From contig JADKBN010000004.1 in assembly GCA_016715065.1 (NCBI GenBank), positions 315,329 to 379,328 on the forward strand: DNA of 64,000 bases. The letters run 5' to 3'. The notes under the pieces were generated by a model that did no database searches, was not told where the DNA came from, and saw nothing but the letters and a program-made list of their open reading frames with translations. The stretch comes from Fibrobacterota bacterium. Its GTDB lineage: Bacteria; Fibrobacterota; Fibrobacteria; UBA5070. Positions 9,720 to 19,500 of this stretch are shown here, one piece after another. The translations under genes and the position numbers were made by a program. Numbering within the stretch: the first letter of the stretch is position 1; each line of letters opens with the position of its first letter.

Positions 9720-10266
9720 TTGGTCGAAACAAGTGAATTCCGGGACTCGTTCTCAATTTTCACTTTGCTTGCTGAGTCATTCAGCCTGTGCGGTTGCTGC
9801 ATGGGAGGCGATCTGGGTAAAAGTGTGGGCTCTACGCCATTTTGAGTGGATAAGCGGGTAGTGGTCTCGATCCAAGGATCTTTCTGCGAGTCACGGAACG
9901 GAATGGCGACAGCGTGGTCATGGATCACATCTGAGCCTCTGGTCTGTCCATGAGTCTGGCGGCAGTTACTTCTTCACGTATTCAAGGCCCAGCTAAGTCT
10001 GCCTGTGATGATGTGTCCTGGAACGCCTTCGTGAGGCGTAGGATATTGCTACATCGGATCCTTGAGGATGGCCAGACCTTGCCAAGGCGTAGGCAGTACA
10101 ACCATCTGACTTTGGGTATTTTTTGGGTACTCTGATCCAGCTGATTCTGCTGCCTTTTGACGCGGAAGCCTCTATTTTCCTGAGATCTAGTGTCTCAGTT
10201 TAAGTGAGGGATGGCCCACTCTCGCAATTTCGTCGATGACCACCAATGCCAACGAGGGAGGCACGG
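9720..10266. other. Intergenic region without a supported gene
   Basis: About 550 nt between the AT-rich lipoprotein and acyP. Two short open frames on opposite strands (9716-9928 minus, 9950-10135 plus) have no start context, no motif and no coding-like composition. No RNA gene was recognised. The composition shifts back to high GC near 10240. Confidence 0.4.
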
Positions 10267-10542
10267 ATGCAGAAAAGGATCGGCTTTTCGGTGTTCGGGT
10301 TGGTCCAGGGCGTGGGGTTTCGCGCCTTCGTCTGCGACCGCGCCCGGGGCCTGCATCTGGTGGGCTGGGTGAAAAACGAGCTGGACGGCCGCGTGGAAGG
10401 CGAGGCGGAGGGCATTGAGGCCGACATCGCTCAGCTCACCCAAGCGTTGCGAAAAGGCCCCCTGATGTCCCACGTGGACCGCTGCCTGGTGCGGGACCTC
10501 CCGGTAATGGGCGTGGAGCGAACCTTCCGCATCTCTCGCTGA
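10267..10542 (+). CDS. acyP: Acylphosphatase
   Basis: 91-residue acylphosphatase, which hydrolyses the carboxyl-phosphate bond of acylphosphates in the cytoplasm. The family signature GLVQGVGFRAF is at residues 11-21 with catalytic Arg19, and GWVKN places catalytic Asn37; length is typical. ATG 10267 is preferred because GAGGGAGG lies just upstream and the sequence then matches the family N-terminus; ATG 10246 would add 7 residues. The stop codon is followed immediately by repeat element A. The gene stands alone. Confidence 0.9.
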   Translation: MQKRIGFSVFGLVQGVGFRAFVCDRARGLHLVGWVKNELDGRVEGEAEGIEADIAQLTQALRKGPLMSHVDRCLVRDLPVMGVERTFRISR

Positions 10543-11498
<956 letters not shown>

Positions 11499-11543
11499 GC
11501 GAACGAAATGTACAGACGGAATCTGGCGATGAAATGTCAGGCT

Positions 11544-12383
11544 ATGTTTTCGCGCATGGACATTCCCAATACCGAACCCGCACGCAAGCCCTTCCGTTTC
11601 CAGGCCAAGTGGATCGCCCTTTTCGTGGCGTTCGACGTCCTCGTCATGGCCATCGCGCTGTGGGTGGTGTTCGGGAGGCAGCGGGTGGACGACCATCTGG
11701 TGTACCTGGGCGAAGATGAATTGCGCCTGGGATCGGATGTGATTTGCCCGGTGATCGTCAATTCCCGCGACCGGTTTCCAGATTTCCCCGATACCGTCTG
11801 GTCCGGATTTCAGATCGTGCCGTTGAAAATCCGTTTGAGCGAACGCGAGGACGTCAAGACCGGTACGTTCCGATTGGGCGCAATTTCTTCCATGCCTTTC
11901 GAGGTATTCGAGACCATCCTGAGGACCGTACGAGGCGCAGGCGTGGCGCACTTGGAGCTGGTGGATTCCTTGGGCTCTGTGCCAATCGCATTGCGCGATG
12001 CCTCGCAGATCTGCTCCCAAGCGGGGATGGTCGTGGACTGCACTCCGTTGGAGGATTTCGGGAAAGAAAGCCCCTCCTCTTGGTTCGTGGAGCGATCTGG
12101 CACGCTTTGGTTTCACGCCTCGGGCCAGGGGCGATCGATCGCACGTTCCGTTCCGATGCCACGGGGTGACGTCGATCCTGAGGCGGTCTCGCTTGTGCGG
12201 GATTCCGTGCGCAGTTGGATCCGCTTGCCATCGCCTGGCGATACGCTCGGTTCCGTCGGCATTCTCTTTTCACCCAGGGACTCGTTCCAAAAGGTGATGG
12301 AACTCGCAAGGCTCGTCAGTGAGGCTAGTGGAAAACAGCCATGGATTGGAAAGCAGCCACAGGAGATAGATCCGTTTTTGTAA
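11544..12383 (+). CDS. Membrane-anchored protein, short form of a four-member paralog family (ExbD/TolR-like)
   Basis: 279 residues from ATG 11544 (MFSRMD; the paralog at 14426 has the same six residues and the one at 17098 a close variant). One N-terminal membrane segment (KWIALFVAFDVLVMAIALWV), then a soluble domain outside the membrane. The stretch SSMPFEVFETILRTVRGAGVAHLELVD resembles the last half of ExbD/TolR domains, where a helix is followed by AGV..v.lV. It is longer than ExbD (usually 130-160 residues) and no ExbB or TonB is nearby, so energy transduction is not claimed. Conserved family blocks are VYLGEDELRLGSDVICPV and SDREDVK-like. Repeat elements A and B lie on either side. Confidence 0.7.
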   Translation: MFSRMDIPNTEPARKPFRFQAKWIALFVAFDVLVMAIALWVVFGRQRVDDHLVYLGEDELRLGSDVICPVIVNSRDRFPDFPDTVWSGFQIVPLKIRLSEREDVKTGTFRLGAISSMPFEVFETILRTVRGAGVAHLELVDSLGSVPIALRDASQICSQAGMVVDCTPLEDFGKESPSSWFVERSGTLWFHASGQGRSIARSVPMPRGDVDPEAVSLVRDSVRSWIRLPSPGDTLGSVGILFSPRDSFQKVMELARLVSEASGKQPWIGKQPQEIDPFL

Positions 12384-12433
12384 GGCTTCCTCGGCATCGC
12401 TAGCCGCGACGAATCAACGCGACGCGACTCGAC

Positions 12434-12960
12434 AATGCGTAGTCGTTGAGAACAGCCAATCCCCCATGGAACCCCTGCCAATTCTGCAGCGGCATGGGAT
12501 GCCATCTCCGCCACCATTGGCAATGCGAAGGGCGAAGCCCGAGCGAGCCGCCCATCCACGGACCCAGCACTCTAGACAGAATCCGGCAAACAAGCAAGGC
12601 TGGCACGGGGGTCCGGGGGGCGCGGTTCATGGAACGGCCAATTGGTATTGGCGATATCGATCGCGTCCCTGATGATCTTGCCACGTCTACGGACGATCAT
12701 CCCACCCTGCGCACATGGCGAGTTCGGCATGGCCGTTCCAGTTAGCGCCCCCCGGCGGCCGGATCCCAAAGGGCCGCCGGAGGCCCTTTGGCCGGGGTCA
12801 CGGGTCCCGGCGGACCCGTGGATACGGCACCGGACCCGCGTCCGGTCCAGCACGGCGGAAGCCGTGAATACGGCACCCGGGCCGCCCCGGGAAAAGCCGC
12901 GGCGCAGCCGAACGAAGCCCCGGCGCAAAGCCGGAAGAACGCCCGGCGCAGCCGAAATAC
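12434..12960 (+). repeat. Composite hairpin-rich repeat, element B
   Basis: Shorter copy lacking the left part. It holds the unit CATGGAACGGCCAATTGG to GGCATGGCCGTTCCAG at about 12629-12745, with the shared core CGATCGCGTCCCTGATGAT. Next come CCGGCGGCCGGATCC, paired CAAAGGGCC/GGCCCTTTG and GGGTCCCGGCGGACCC hairpins. A tail alternates GGCGCAGCCG and GGCGCAAAGCCGG and runs up to the stop codon of the minus-strand esterase. It sits between convergent genes, where the tail could act as a terminator. Confidence 0.85.
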
Positions 12961-14190
12961 CTACCGGATCAAGGGCACCAGCCAGCTTCTCGCACCTCCT
13001 TCGGCCATTCGCGCCCGAACCACCACCCCTTGCGAAGTGCCTGACTTCGGCCGGATCGTCCAGGTGCCGTCGTGGCTGGAAACGGCCGGAGCGATCGATC
13101 GGCCGTCCAGCCCCACGCACTCCAGATGGCGGACGGATTCTGGCAAACCGGACAGGACGAACGATCCATCCGCAACCTGGGTCAAGCGAAGAGGGGACAC
13201 CGAACGCGGGACTCCGATCGCGCCCGTCTGCGAAGGCGCGATGTGACGCATCACGAAGCTGGACATCACGGGAAGGAGGTTGCCAGTCGGGGCGCCGTAC
13301 CAAGGCAGGTGGTCGCCATCGGGAGCCCGGTGGAATTCGCATTCCAATCCCACCGAGTCGCAACGCTCGACGATGTGGATCGCTTCGTCCACGACCACGA
13401 CCGTATCCTTGACTCCGTGGTAGATCATGATCGGAGGATCTTCATGCCCCAGGTTGGGTAGTTCTCCATAGAGGCCTCCCGACCAATCCACGATGCCTCG
13501 CACCGACATGGAGGCCTCGGGATGGTTTTCCGGTCGGATGGGTTTCCCGATCGAATCGCTCACGTAGAGGTCCCAGGGCGTCACTCCGGCGGTCAATGCG
13601 GCCACCGCTCCCGCCGAACCTCCTCCGAGAAAGATGTTCGCGGTGTCCACCCCCAATTCCTTGGCATGGGCATGCACGTAGCGCAGTGCGGCTTTGGTGT
13701 CGATGAACGCCGCGTTCGCCGCTCGCAACAGCATTTCGGACCCTTGCTTCTGCGGTGGCAGCATGCTCTCGGGGTTGGCCAGCTGCCAGGCGGGAACTTC
13801 CACCTTCGGCGAGTCCGGCAGCAAGCGATAGTCGATGGTGAAGGCGACCACTCCTTGGCGCGCGAGGTGCTCGCAGTGATCGGCCATCTTGGTGCGATCG
13901 CCTTTTTTGAACGAACCGGGATGCATGAAGAGGATCGCCGCCTTGGCGGATTCCGACAATCCCGGCCCGACAGGAACGTAGGCGTCCATCAGCAATTCCA
14001 TGTCCCCGTGCACCTCGGTCGCGCCAAGGCCGTAGACGATTGCCGAATCGACGCGAACGCTGTAGGGCGTATCGATCGCCGATGCGTAGTGCGGGAGCGT
14101 CCAGGGTTTGGCCGACCACCCGATGGAGGCGCAGGCGAGGAAGCCGCGGAGAAGACGGATGCGAGGTCGAATGGTTGCAAAAAATGTCAT
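12961..14190 (-). CDS. Secreted alpha/beta-hydrolase (esterase) with T9SS-like C-terminal domain
   Basis: 409 residues, esterase/lipase fold of the BD-FAE/carboxylesterase type. The nucleophile motif is GGGSAGA (Ser192); HGVKDTVV supplies Asp262 and DGDHLPW supplies His294. The oxyanion motif reads MHPGS instead of the usual HGG. ATG 14190 follows AAGGATACTCC; the first 27 residues look like a signal peptide. After about residue 320 comes a separate domain of about 80 residues (LSGLPESVRHLECVGLDGRS through VVRARMAEGG) with the beta-strand pattern of Por/T9SS sorting domains. A role in deacetylating plant polysaccharide is plausible in this phylum but not shown. Its start faces the ExbD-like paralog at 14426. 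Confidence 0.82.
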   Translation of the reverse strand: MTFFATIRPRIRLLRGFLACASIGWSAKPWTLPHYASAIDTPYSVRVDSAIVYGLGATEVHGDMELLMDAYVPVGPGLSESAKAAILFMHPGSFKKGDRTKMADHCEHLARQGVVAFTIDYRLLPDSPKVEVPAWQLANPESMLPPQKQGSEMLLRAANAAFIDTKAALRYVHAHAKELGVDTANIFLGGGSAGAVAALTAGVTPWDLYVSDSIGKPIRPENHPEASMSVRGIVDWSGGLYGELPNLGHEDPPIMIYHGVKDTVVVVDEAIHIVERCDSVGLECEFHRAPDGDHLPWYGAPTGNLLPVMSSFVMRHIAPSQTGAIGVPRSVSPLRLTQVADGSFVLSGLPESVRHLECVGLDGRSIAPAVSSHDGTWTIRPKSGTSQGVVVRARMAEGGARSWLVPLIR

Positions 14191-14425
14191 TGGAGTATCC
14201 TTTCGATGCGGAATGTGCCTGAAATCGGAAAGGGCGGCCGACTCGAGAAATTCGCATCGTTCCTTGATACGTTACGTCGGCACCCCCTCCCGAGGCAACC
14301 CTTCGCAATCCGAATCCGTTGCTCGAAAAGGCAACGCGTCCGCTTCGGAGCAAGAGGGATTCGCCGGATCCGGTGATGCCGACCTGGGAAATTGCAGACA
14401 GAATCTGGTGGCGCGCCCGGAGGCT

Positions 14426-16066
14426 ATGTTTTCGCGCATGGACAATCCCGACGCGAAGCAGGAGCGCAAGCCGTTTCGATTCCAGCTCAAATGGCTGATC
14501 CTTTTCTTGGCCTTGGATGCGGCCTTCGTGGCGATCGGCCTTTGGATCGTGCAGGGGAAAGGATCGGACGAACACACTGTGTACCTGGAAGAGTATGAAT
14601 TGCGTCTGGGCGCCCATGTGATCTGTCCGGTGCTGGTCAATCCCAAGGACGAGCTGTCTGATTTTCCGGACTCGGTCTGGAGTGGATTCGAGGTAGATCC
14701 GTTGAAAATCCGCCTGAGCGATCGCGAGGACGTCAAGTCCGCGGTCTTCCGGCTGGAAGCGGCCTCATCCATGCCGTTTTCGTTGACCGAAACCCTCTTG
14801 AGGACAATGAAGAGCGCGGGTGTGGTGCATTTGGAACTGGTTGATTCCTTGGGATCGGTGCCGGTGGCTTTGCGGGAAAATCGGCCCTTCTGTTCGGCAG
14901 GCGGAAGGCTCGTGGATTGCTCTCCGTTCCTGGACAATCCAGCGGAAAAGTCCACGGCGTTGTTTTTCGCGCGATCTGATACCCTCGTGCTCCTCGTTTC
15001 CGGCAAGGGGCGGTCGATCGTGAGGTCCACGGTCATGGAGCGCGATGGCGCCGGGATGGAGGTGCTGGCCCATGTCCGCGATTCCTTGCGCCGGTGGGTC
15101 TCGTTGATGTCGCCGGTAGATTCGGTGGGCATCCTGTTCCAGCACCGCGATCCTTTCCACAAGGTCTGCGAGATCGCGAGGCTCGTCCGGGAAGCCGGGG
15201 GAACCTCTCCTTGGCTGGCCAAGCGCAGCCCGAACATGGAGCAATTTTTGTCAGAATACCTCGACGGCGTGAGCCTGGAGGCGGCTTGGCGCAAGGATTC
15301 CCTTGCCGACTCCCGAGGTGCGCTGCTTTGCGGTTTGGAGCGCTTGTTTTTCCGGAAGCAGGGCGTCGGCGGCGTTTTGGCCTCCGCTATTCAAAGAGAC
15401 GCAGGTTGGATGCCGACTCGATTGGAGGACTCGATCGTCATTCCCGAATGCGAAGGGGAATGCCACGACATGGAGAGCTATTCGTACCGCGATTTCTCCT
15501 TACCGGCCATGCGAGAAGAGCAGAATCTGGTGCTTCGCGAAGTGCAGCTGCGGGGATTCGCCATGAAGACCTGGTCGACCTGGTGGACCCTCTACGACAA
15601 CGGTCGACGCACCTCGGTTTGGGCCTACGAGGGCGGATTGGCGGGGGAGAAGGAGCTTGCCAACTACCAGATCGACACGATCGTTCCGCTTGGGCGGGAT
15701 GGGTTCCGCATCCAGCTGAAAGGTGAATCGTACCGCAACGGAAGTTGGGCGGAAAAGGGTGTGGAACTCGATTTCGGATGGACAGAAAACAACTTCGTTT
15801 TGACCACCGTGTGCAACCGGTTCGGATGGTTCAGCGGCGAAAGCTTCAGAACCGAAGAACGTTCGGGCGATGGATGGACAGAGCGCAGTGCGGAAAACCC
15901 TCCCGCCTCGCTATTGCGACGTTGCGGCTACCGCGATCCCGGGCGGGAAGGATCGCCGGAATTCGACTGGGAGCGCAACCTGCGCATCACCCGCTGCATC
16001 ACCGCCTGGTCCGAAGCAAAATCCACGTTCCGGCCCCTAGGAGTGCGATCGTTCATCGAACGGTGA
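14426..16066 (+). CDS. Membrane-anchored protein, long form of the four-member paralog family
   Basis: 546 residues from ATG 14426 (MFSRMDNPDAKQERKPFRF). N-terminal half as in the 11544 paralog: membrane segment KWLILFLALDAAFVAIGLWI, VYLEEYELRLGAHVICPV, then SSMPFSLTETLLRTMKSAGV, the ExbD/TolR-like stretch. It adds a C-terminal domain of about 270 residues with TWSTWWTLYDNGRRTSVWAY, LKGESYRNGSWAEKGVELDF and a closing LRITRCITAWSEAKSTFRP. Only the 17098 paralog shares this domain. Cys pairs (PECEGEC) may form disulphides in the periplasm. The gap to the next paralog is about 60 nt, suggesting one transcript. Function unknown. Confidence 0.75.
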   Translation: MFSRMDNPDAKQERKPFRFQLKWLILFLALDAAFVAIGLWIVQGKGSDEHTVYLEEYELRLGAHVICPVLVNPKDELSDFPDSVWSGFEVDPLKIRLSDREDVKSAVFRLEAASSMPFSLTETLLRTMKSAGVVHLELVDSLGSVPVALRENRPFCSAGGRLVDCSPFLDNPAEKSTALFFARSDTLVLLVSGKGRSIVRSTVMERDGAGMEVLAHVRDSLRRWVSLMSPVDSVGILFQHRDPFHKVCEIARLVREAGGTSPWLAKRSPNMEQFLSEYLDGVSLEAAWRKDSLADSRGALLCGLERLFFRKQGVGGVLASAIQRDAGWMPTRLEDSIVIPECEGECHDMESYSYRDFSLPAMREEQNLVLREVQLRGFAMKTWSTWWTLYDNGRRTSVWAYEGGLAGEKELANYQIDTIVPLGRDGFRIQLKGESYRNGSWAEKGVELDFGWTENNFVLTTVCNRFGWFSGESFRTEERSGDGWTERSAENPPASLLRRCGYRDPGREGSPEFDWERNLRITRCITAWSEAKSTFRPLGVRSFIER

Positions 16067-16126
16067 TCTCGCCCGATTCCTCGGCGATTCGGAAAAAGGT
16101 GGTCGTGGGAGTTTTATGTTTTGGAC

Positions 16127-16996
16127 ATGGAATTCCCCAACTCCCCTCTGGAATCGAAGTCCATTCGCCCTCGCGCCAAATGGATCGGCTTGTCTCTGCT
16201 CTTCGTCGGGGTCCTTTTAGCCGTTGCCTATCCCCTCCTGTTCCAGGTTGTTCCTGCCGACGAACACCTCGTTTACCTGGATGAGAAGGAGTTGCGGCAC
16301 GGAAAGGATGTCCTCTGTCCCATGGTGGTCAATCCCAAGGATGGCCTTCCGGATTATCCGGATTCCGTATGGATGGGCAACTACATCGCGCCTCTTCGGG
16401 AAAGGATGGAGGAGCGCAAGGATCTGGAGACGTCCTCTTTCCGCATCCAGACGACGCCGACGATCCCCTTCGCCACGCTGAGGGCCGTGCTGCTTTCCAT
16501 GCAGTATGCAGGAGTGACCCATGTGGAGTTGGTGGATTCCCAAGGCAACGTGCCGGTCCGAGCCAAATTCGAAGTGGCCTTTTCCGTTTTCGGAGGGCGT
16601 CTGGATGGCGGGCCCTTCAACGACTCCTTCGCCTTGCTCATGGAACGGAACGATTCCCTGGTCTTCGTGGCATACAGGAAAAGCGGCATATCGGTTCGGT
16701 TTGCGACGTTGAACCGCGTGTCGTCTTCCGGGAAGACTCCCCTTTCGATCCAGGATTCCCTGGTGGCCTGGAAGACATTGGCCCCTGCGGCTCGGCCCAT
16801 CGATCTTTTGGTCGATCCCCTCCAGACCTCCCCGCAGGTGTGCCGGATTTCCCGGTTGGCGCTGGGGATCAACGGAGCTCCGCCCCGCTTGGCGCAGAGA
16901 CCTCGCCAATTGGAGGATTTCCTGACCAAGATTCTGGATACCGTGGGTGGAAGGTTCGTTCCCGAGGCGAAACCGAAAGCGAAGCGCCAGCGCTGA
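16127..16996 (+). CDS. Membrane-anchored protein, short form of the four-member paralog family
   Basis: 289 residues from ATG 16127 (MEFPNSPLESKS); TTG 16121 would add two. Membrane segment WIGLSLLFVGVLLAVAYPLL, then VYLDEKELRHGKDVLCPMVV, and the ExbD/TolR-like stretch TIPFATLRAVLLSMQYAGV. It lacks the 270-residue C-terminal domain of its neighbours and ends in a basic tail (KPKAKRQR). Most divergent member of the set. Tandem position between two long forms points to repeated local duplication. Confidence 0.72.
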   Translation: MEFPNSPLESKSIRPRAKWIGLSLLFVGVLLAVAYPLLFQVVPADEHLVYLDEKELRHGKDVLCPMVVNPKDGLPDYPDSVWMGNYIAPLRERMEERKDLETSSFRIQTTPTIPFATLRAVLLSMQYAGVTHVELVDSQGNVPVRAKFEVAFSVFGGRLDGGPFNDSFALLMERNDSLVFVAYRKSGISVRFATLNRVSSSGKTPLSIQDSLVAWKTLAPAARPIDLLVDPLQTSPQVCRISRLALGINGAPPRLAQRPRQLEDFLTKILDTVGGRFVPEAKPKAKRQR

Positions 16997-17097
16997 CCGG
17001 CGGGATGGAGCGTGTCGCCAGAATTTGACCGGGGCCGCGATCCGCGGATCGCGCAGTGCATCACCCATGGCAGGTCCAGCGAAGGGATCCGAAGCCT

Positions 17098-18777
17098 ATG
17101 TTTTCGGACATGGTCATTCCCGACTCCAATCCAGAGCGCAAGTCGTTTCGTTTTCGCCCCAAGTGGATCTCCCTTTTTTTCGCATTCGCCGCGGCTTTGG
17201 TGCCGATCGGTTTTTGGATCGCGCAGGGGAATGAATTGGACGAGCACAAGGAGGAGGCACGAGGTTCGGACGAACACTTGGTGTACCTGGACAAGCACGA
17301 GTTACGTCTGGGTGCCGTAGTGATCTGCCCGGTGTTACCCGGTCCGAGGGATCAATCGCCGGATCTTCCAGATTCTGTCTGGTATGGAAGCGAAATCGAG
17401 CCGCTGAAGAGACGATTGATCTCGCGCGAGGATGCCAAGACCGGCGTGCTTCGATTGGGCGCGACGCCCAGCATGTCCTATTCGATGATCGAGGCGGTCC
17501 TGAGAACCGTGCGCAGCGCTGGTGTGGCGAGCATGGAGCTGGTCGATCCCAGCGGCTCGGTTGCGGTGGCGTTGCTCGATGTTTCGCCGATCTGCTACGA
17601 TGCGAGAATTGTCGAGGACTGTTCGCCGGTGGCGGATTTCGGGAACGAGGACTCCTTCTCCTGGTTCCTGGAACGATCGGACACCCTTTGGTTTCTCGCT
17701 TCCGGCCAGGGCCGTTCGATCGTGCGTTCCGTTCCCTGGACGGGCTGGGGCGTAGATTCCGCGGCGAACTCGCCAGTGCGCGATTCCGTGCGCCGTTGGA
17801 TGGCATGGACGACGCGTGGCGATAGCCTCGATTCTGTGGGCATTTATTTTTTCCCCACGAACTCGTTCCGCAAGGTGTTCGGGATCGCGAAGTTCATCCG
17901 GGAGGCCACCGGAAAGACGACCTGGATCGCGGAACAGCCTCGGAAAATGAGTCAGTATTTGTCTGATTTTTCCGCCGTTGCCAACTTCAAGGATGCGCAG
18001 CGAAGGGATTCGGCGACCCGATCCCGTGGCGTATCGCTTGCTGGCTTGGATCGGATCTACTTCCGCAAACATGGCGAGGGATCGTTTCTGGTCTCCGCTT
18101 CCCGGGAAGCGGAGACGTGGATGCCTTTGGCATTGGATGCGAAGATCGTTCCTCCCGAATGCGACCCCGAGTGTCAGGATCGGGGCGGATTTTCGCACCG
18201 AGATTTCCCCCTTCCTCCAGTTCTCGTCGGCCACCGCCTGGTCCTTCGCCAAGTGCAGTATCGGGGAGTCGGCATGAAGACGTGGCCCATCTGGTGGGCC
18301 CTTTACGACAATGGCCAACGGACTTCGGTTTGGACCTTCAAGGGTGGATTGGTGCGAGACAAGGAGCTGACGAACTACCAGATCGACAAGATCGTCCCAC
18401 TTGGGCAGTCTGGGTTCCGCATCCGGCTGAAAGGCGAATCGTACCGGAACGGCTCCTGGACGGAGAAGGGCGTGGAACTCGATTTCGGCCAGGCAGAAAA
18501 CGATTTCGTTTTGAATTCCGTGGGAAACCGGTTCGGATGGTTCAGCGGCGATGAGTTTCATTCCGAAGAACGATCTGGCGACGGATGGATCCAGCGCAAG
18601 GTTTCCGAGCCTCCAAAAAGCCTGTTGCGCTCCTGCGGATACAAGGATCCGGGCACTGAAGGCGCGCCGGAATACGACTTTGACCGCAATCTGCGCATCA
18701 CCCGCTGCATCACCGCCTGGTCCAAAGCGAAATCCACCTTCCGGCCCGCGGGGGAGAAATCGTTCATCGAACGCTGA
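17098..18777 (+). CDS. Membrane-anchored protein, long form of the four-member paralog family
   Basis: 559 residues from ATG 17098. Membrane segment KWISLFFAFAAALVPIGFWI; a short acidic insert (ELDEHKEEARGSDEH) precedes VYLDKHELRLGAVVICPV. The ExbD/TolR-like stretch is SMSYSMIEAVLRTVRSAGV. The C-terminal domain matches the 14426 protein closely (TWPIWWALYDNGQRTSVWTF, LKGESYRNGSWTEKGVELDF, LRITRCITAWSKAKSTFRP), so these two are the nearest relatives. The stop codon lies inside a segment (CGCTGACGYTGCACT) also found at the acyP stop, the shared left boundary of elements A and C. Confidence 0.75.
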   Translation: MFSDMVIPDSNPERKSFRFRPKWISLFFAFAAALVPIGFWIAQGNELDEHKEEARGSDEHLVYLDKHELRLGAVVICPVLPGPRDQSPDLPDSVWYGSEIEPLKRRLISREDAKTGVLRLGATPSMSYSMIEAVLRTVRSAGVASMELVDPSGSVAVALLDVSPICYDARIVEDCSPVADFGNEDSFSWFLERSDTLWFLASGQGRSIVRSVPWTGWGVDSAANSPVRDSVRRWMAWTTRGDSLDSVGIYFFPTNSFRKVFGIAKFIREATGKTTWIAEQPRKMSQYLSDFSAVANFKDAQRRDSATRSRGVSLAGLDRIYFRKHGEGSFLVSASREAETWMPLALDAKIVPPECDPECQDRGGFSHRDFPLPPVLVGHRLVLRQVQYRGVGMKTWPIWWALYDNGQRTSVWTFKGGLVRDKELTNYQIDKIVPLGQSGFRIRLKGESYRNGSWTEKGVELDFGQAENDFVLNSVGNRFGWFSGDEFHSEERSGDGWIQRKVSEPPKSLLRSCGYKDPGTEGAPEYDFDRNLRITRCITAWSKAKSTFRPAGEKSFIER

Positions 18778-19500
18778 CGCTGCACTGGGCTTGACGTCAT
18801 TGCATGCCATTGCTTTTCCGGGTTTGCGCCCGGCGTGCCTCTTTGCAGGACTTTGTCCTGCACCAGTTTACAGGAGGACGCTTCCCGCTCCTCCTGTACC
18901 TCCTAGGGGCAAAGGACCGTATTGCCACGGCCCTTTGCAATCCCGGGCACCAAGGGGGCTTTGACTGGAACGGCCATGCCAGTTCGCTGGGCTAGCGGAA
19001 ACAATGGAAATCGATGCATCGAGAGATGGCATCAGGGACGCGATCGACATTCTCATGGCTCTGGCCGTTCCAATCCCCAAAGCCCCCTTGGAACCCCTCC
19101 AGTTCAGCAGCGGCATGGAATAGCCAGCCTCAAGCAACCTGTAAGCCCCGACAGCTGTCGGGGCCAACAATAGCCCGTATCAGACATAATCTGGCAATCA
19201 AGCAGAACTGACACGGGGGTCCGGGGGGCGCGGTTCATGGAGCGGCCAATGGGTATTGGCGATATCGATCGCGTCCCTGATGATTTGGCTTCGTCCGCTG
19301 GCGTTCATCCCACCCGGCGCACCTGGCTGGTCTGACATGGCCGTTCCAGTTAGCGCCCCCCGGCGCCGGAGTCCAGAGGGACGGCGTCAGTCCCTCTGGC
19401 CGGGGTCACGGGTCCCGGTGGACCCGTGAATACGGCACCCGGGCCGCCCCGGGAGAGCTCGGCGCAGCCGAAAAAGCTCCGGCGCAAAGCCGGAAAGCTC
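18778..19500 (+). repeat. Composite hairpin-rich repeat, element C
   Basis: Full-length copy, closest to element A. TACAGGAGGA/TCCTCCTGTA near 18868-18902; forward unit TGGAACGGCCATGCC to GGCCGTTCCA at about 18964-19073; palindrome CCCCGACAGCTGTCGGGG at 19146-19163; inverted unit CATGGAGCGGCCAATG to GACATGGCCGTTCCAG at about 19236-19350; then hairpins GAGGGACGGCGTCAGTCCCTC and an array of GGCGCAGCCG/GGCGCAAAGCCGG up to the stop of the minus-strand lipoprotein gene. Between convergent genes. No poly-G run here, so the natural form is probably intact in this copy. Confidence 0.88.

Noticed and set aside
9716..10135. Two small open frames in the gap before acyP
   Set aside because: No start context, no motif and no conservation visible.
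12890..12960. GGCGCAGCCG / GGCGCAAAGCCGG arrays as a CRISPR
   Set aside because: Repeats are only 10-13 nt with 5-12 nt spacing and variable, no equal-length spacers and no cas genes.
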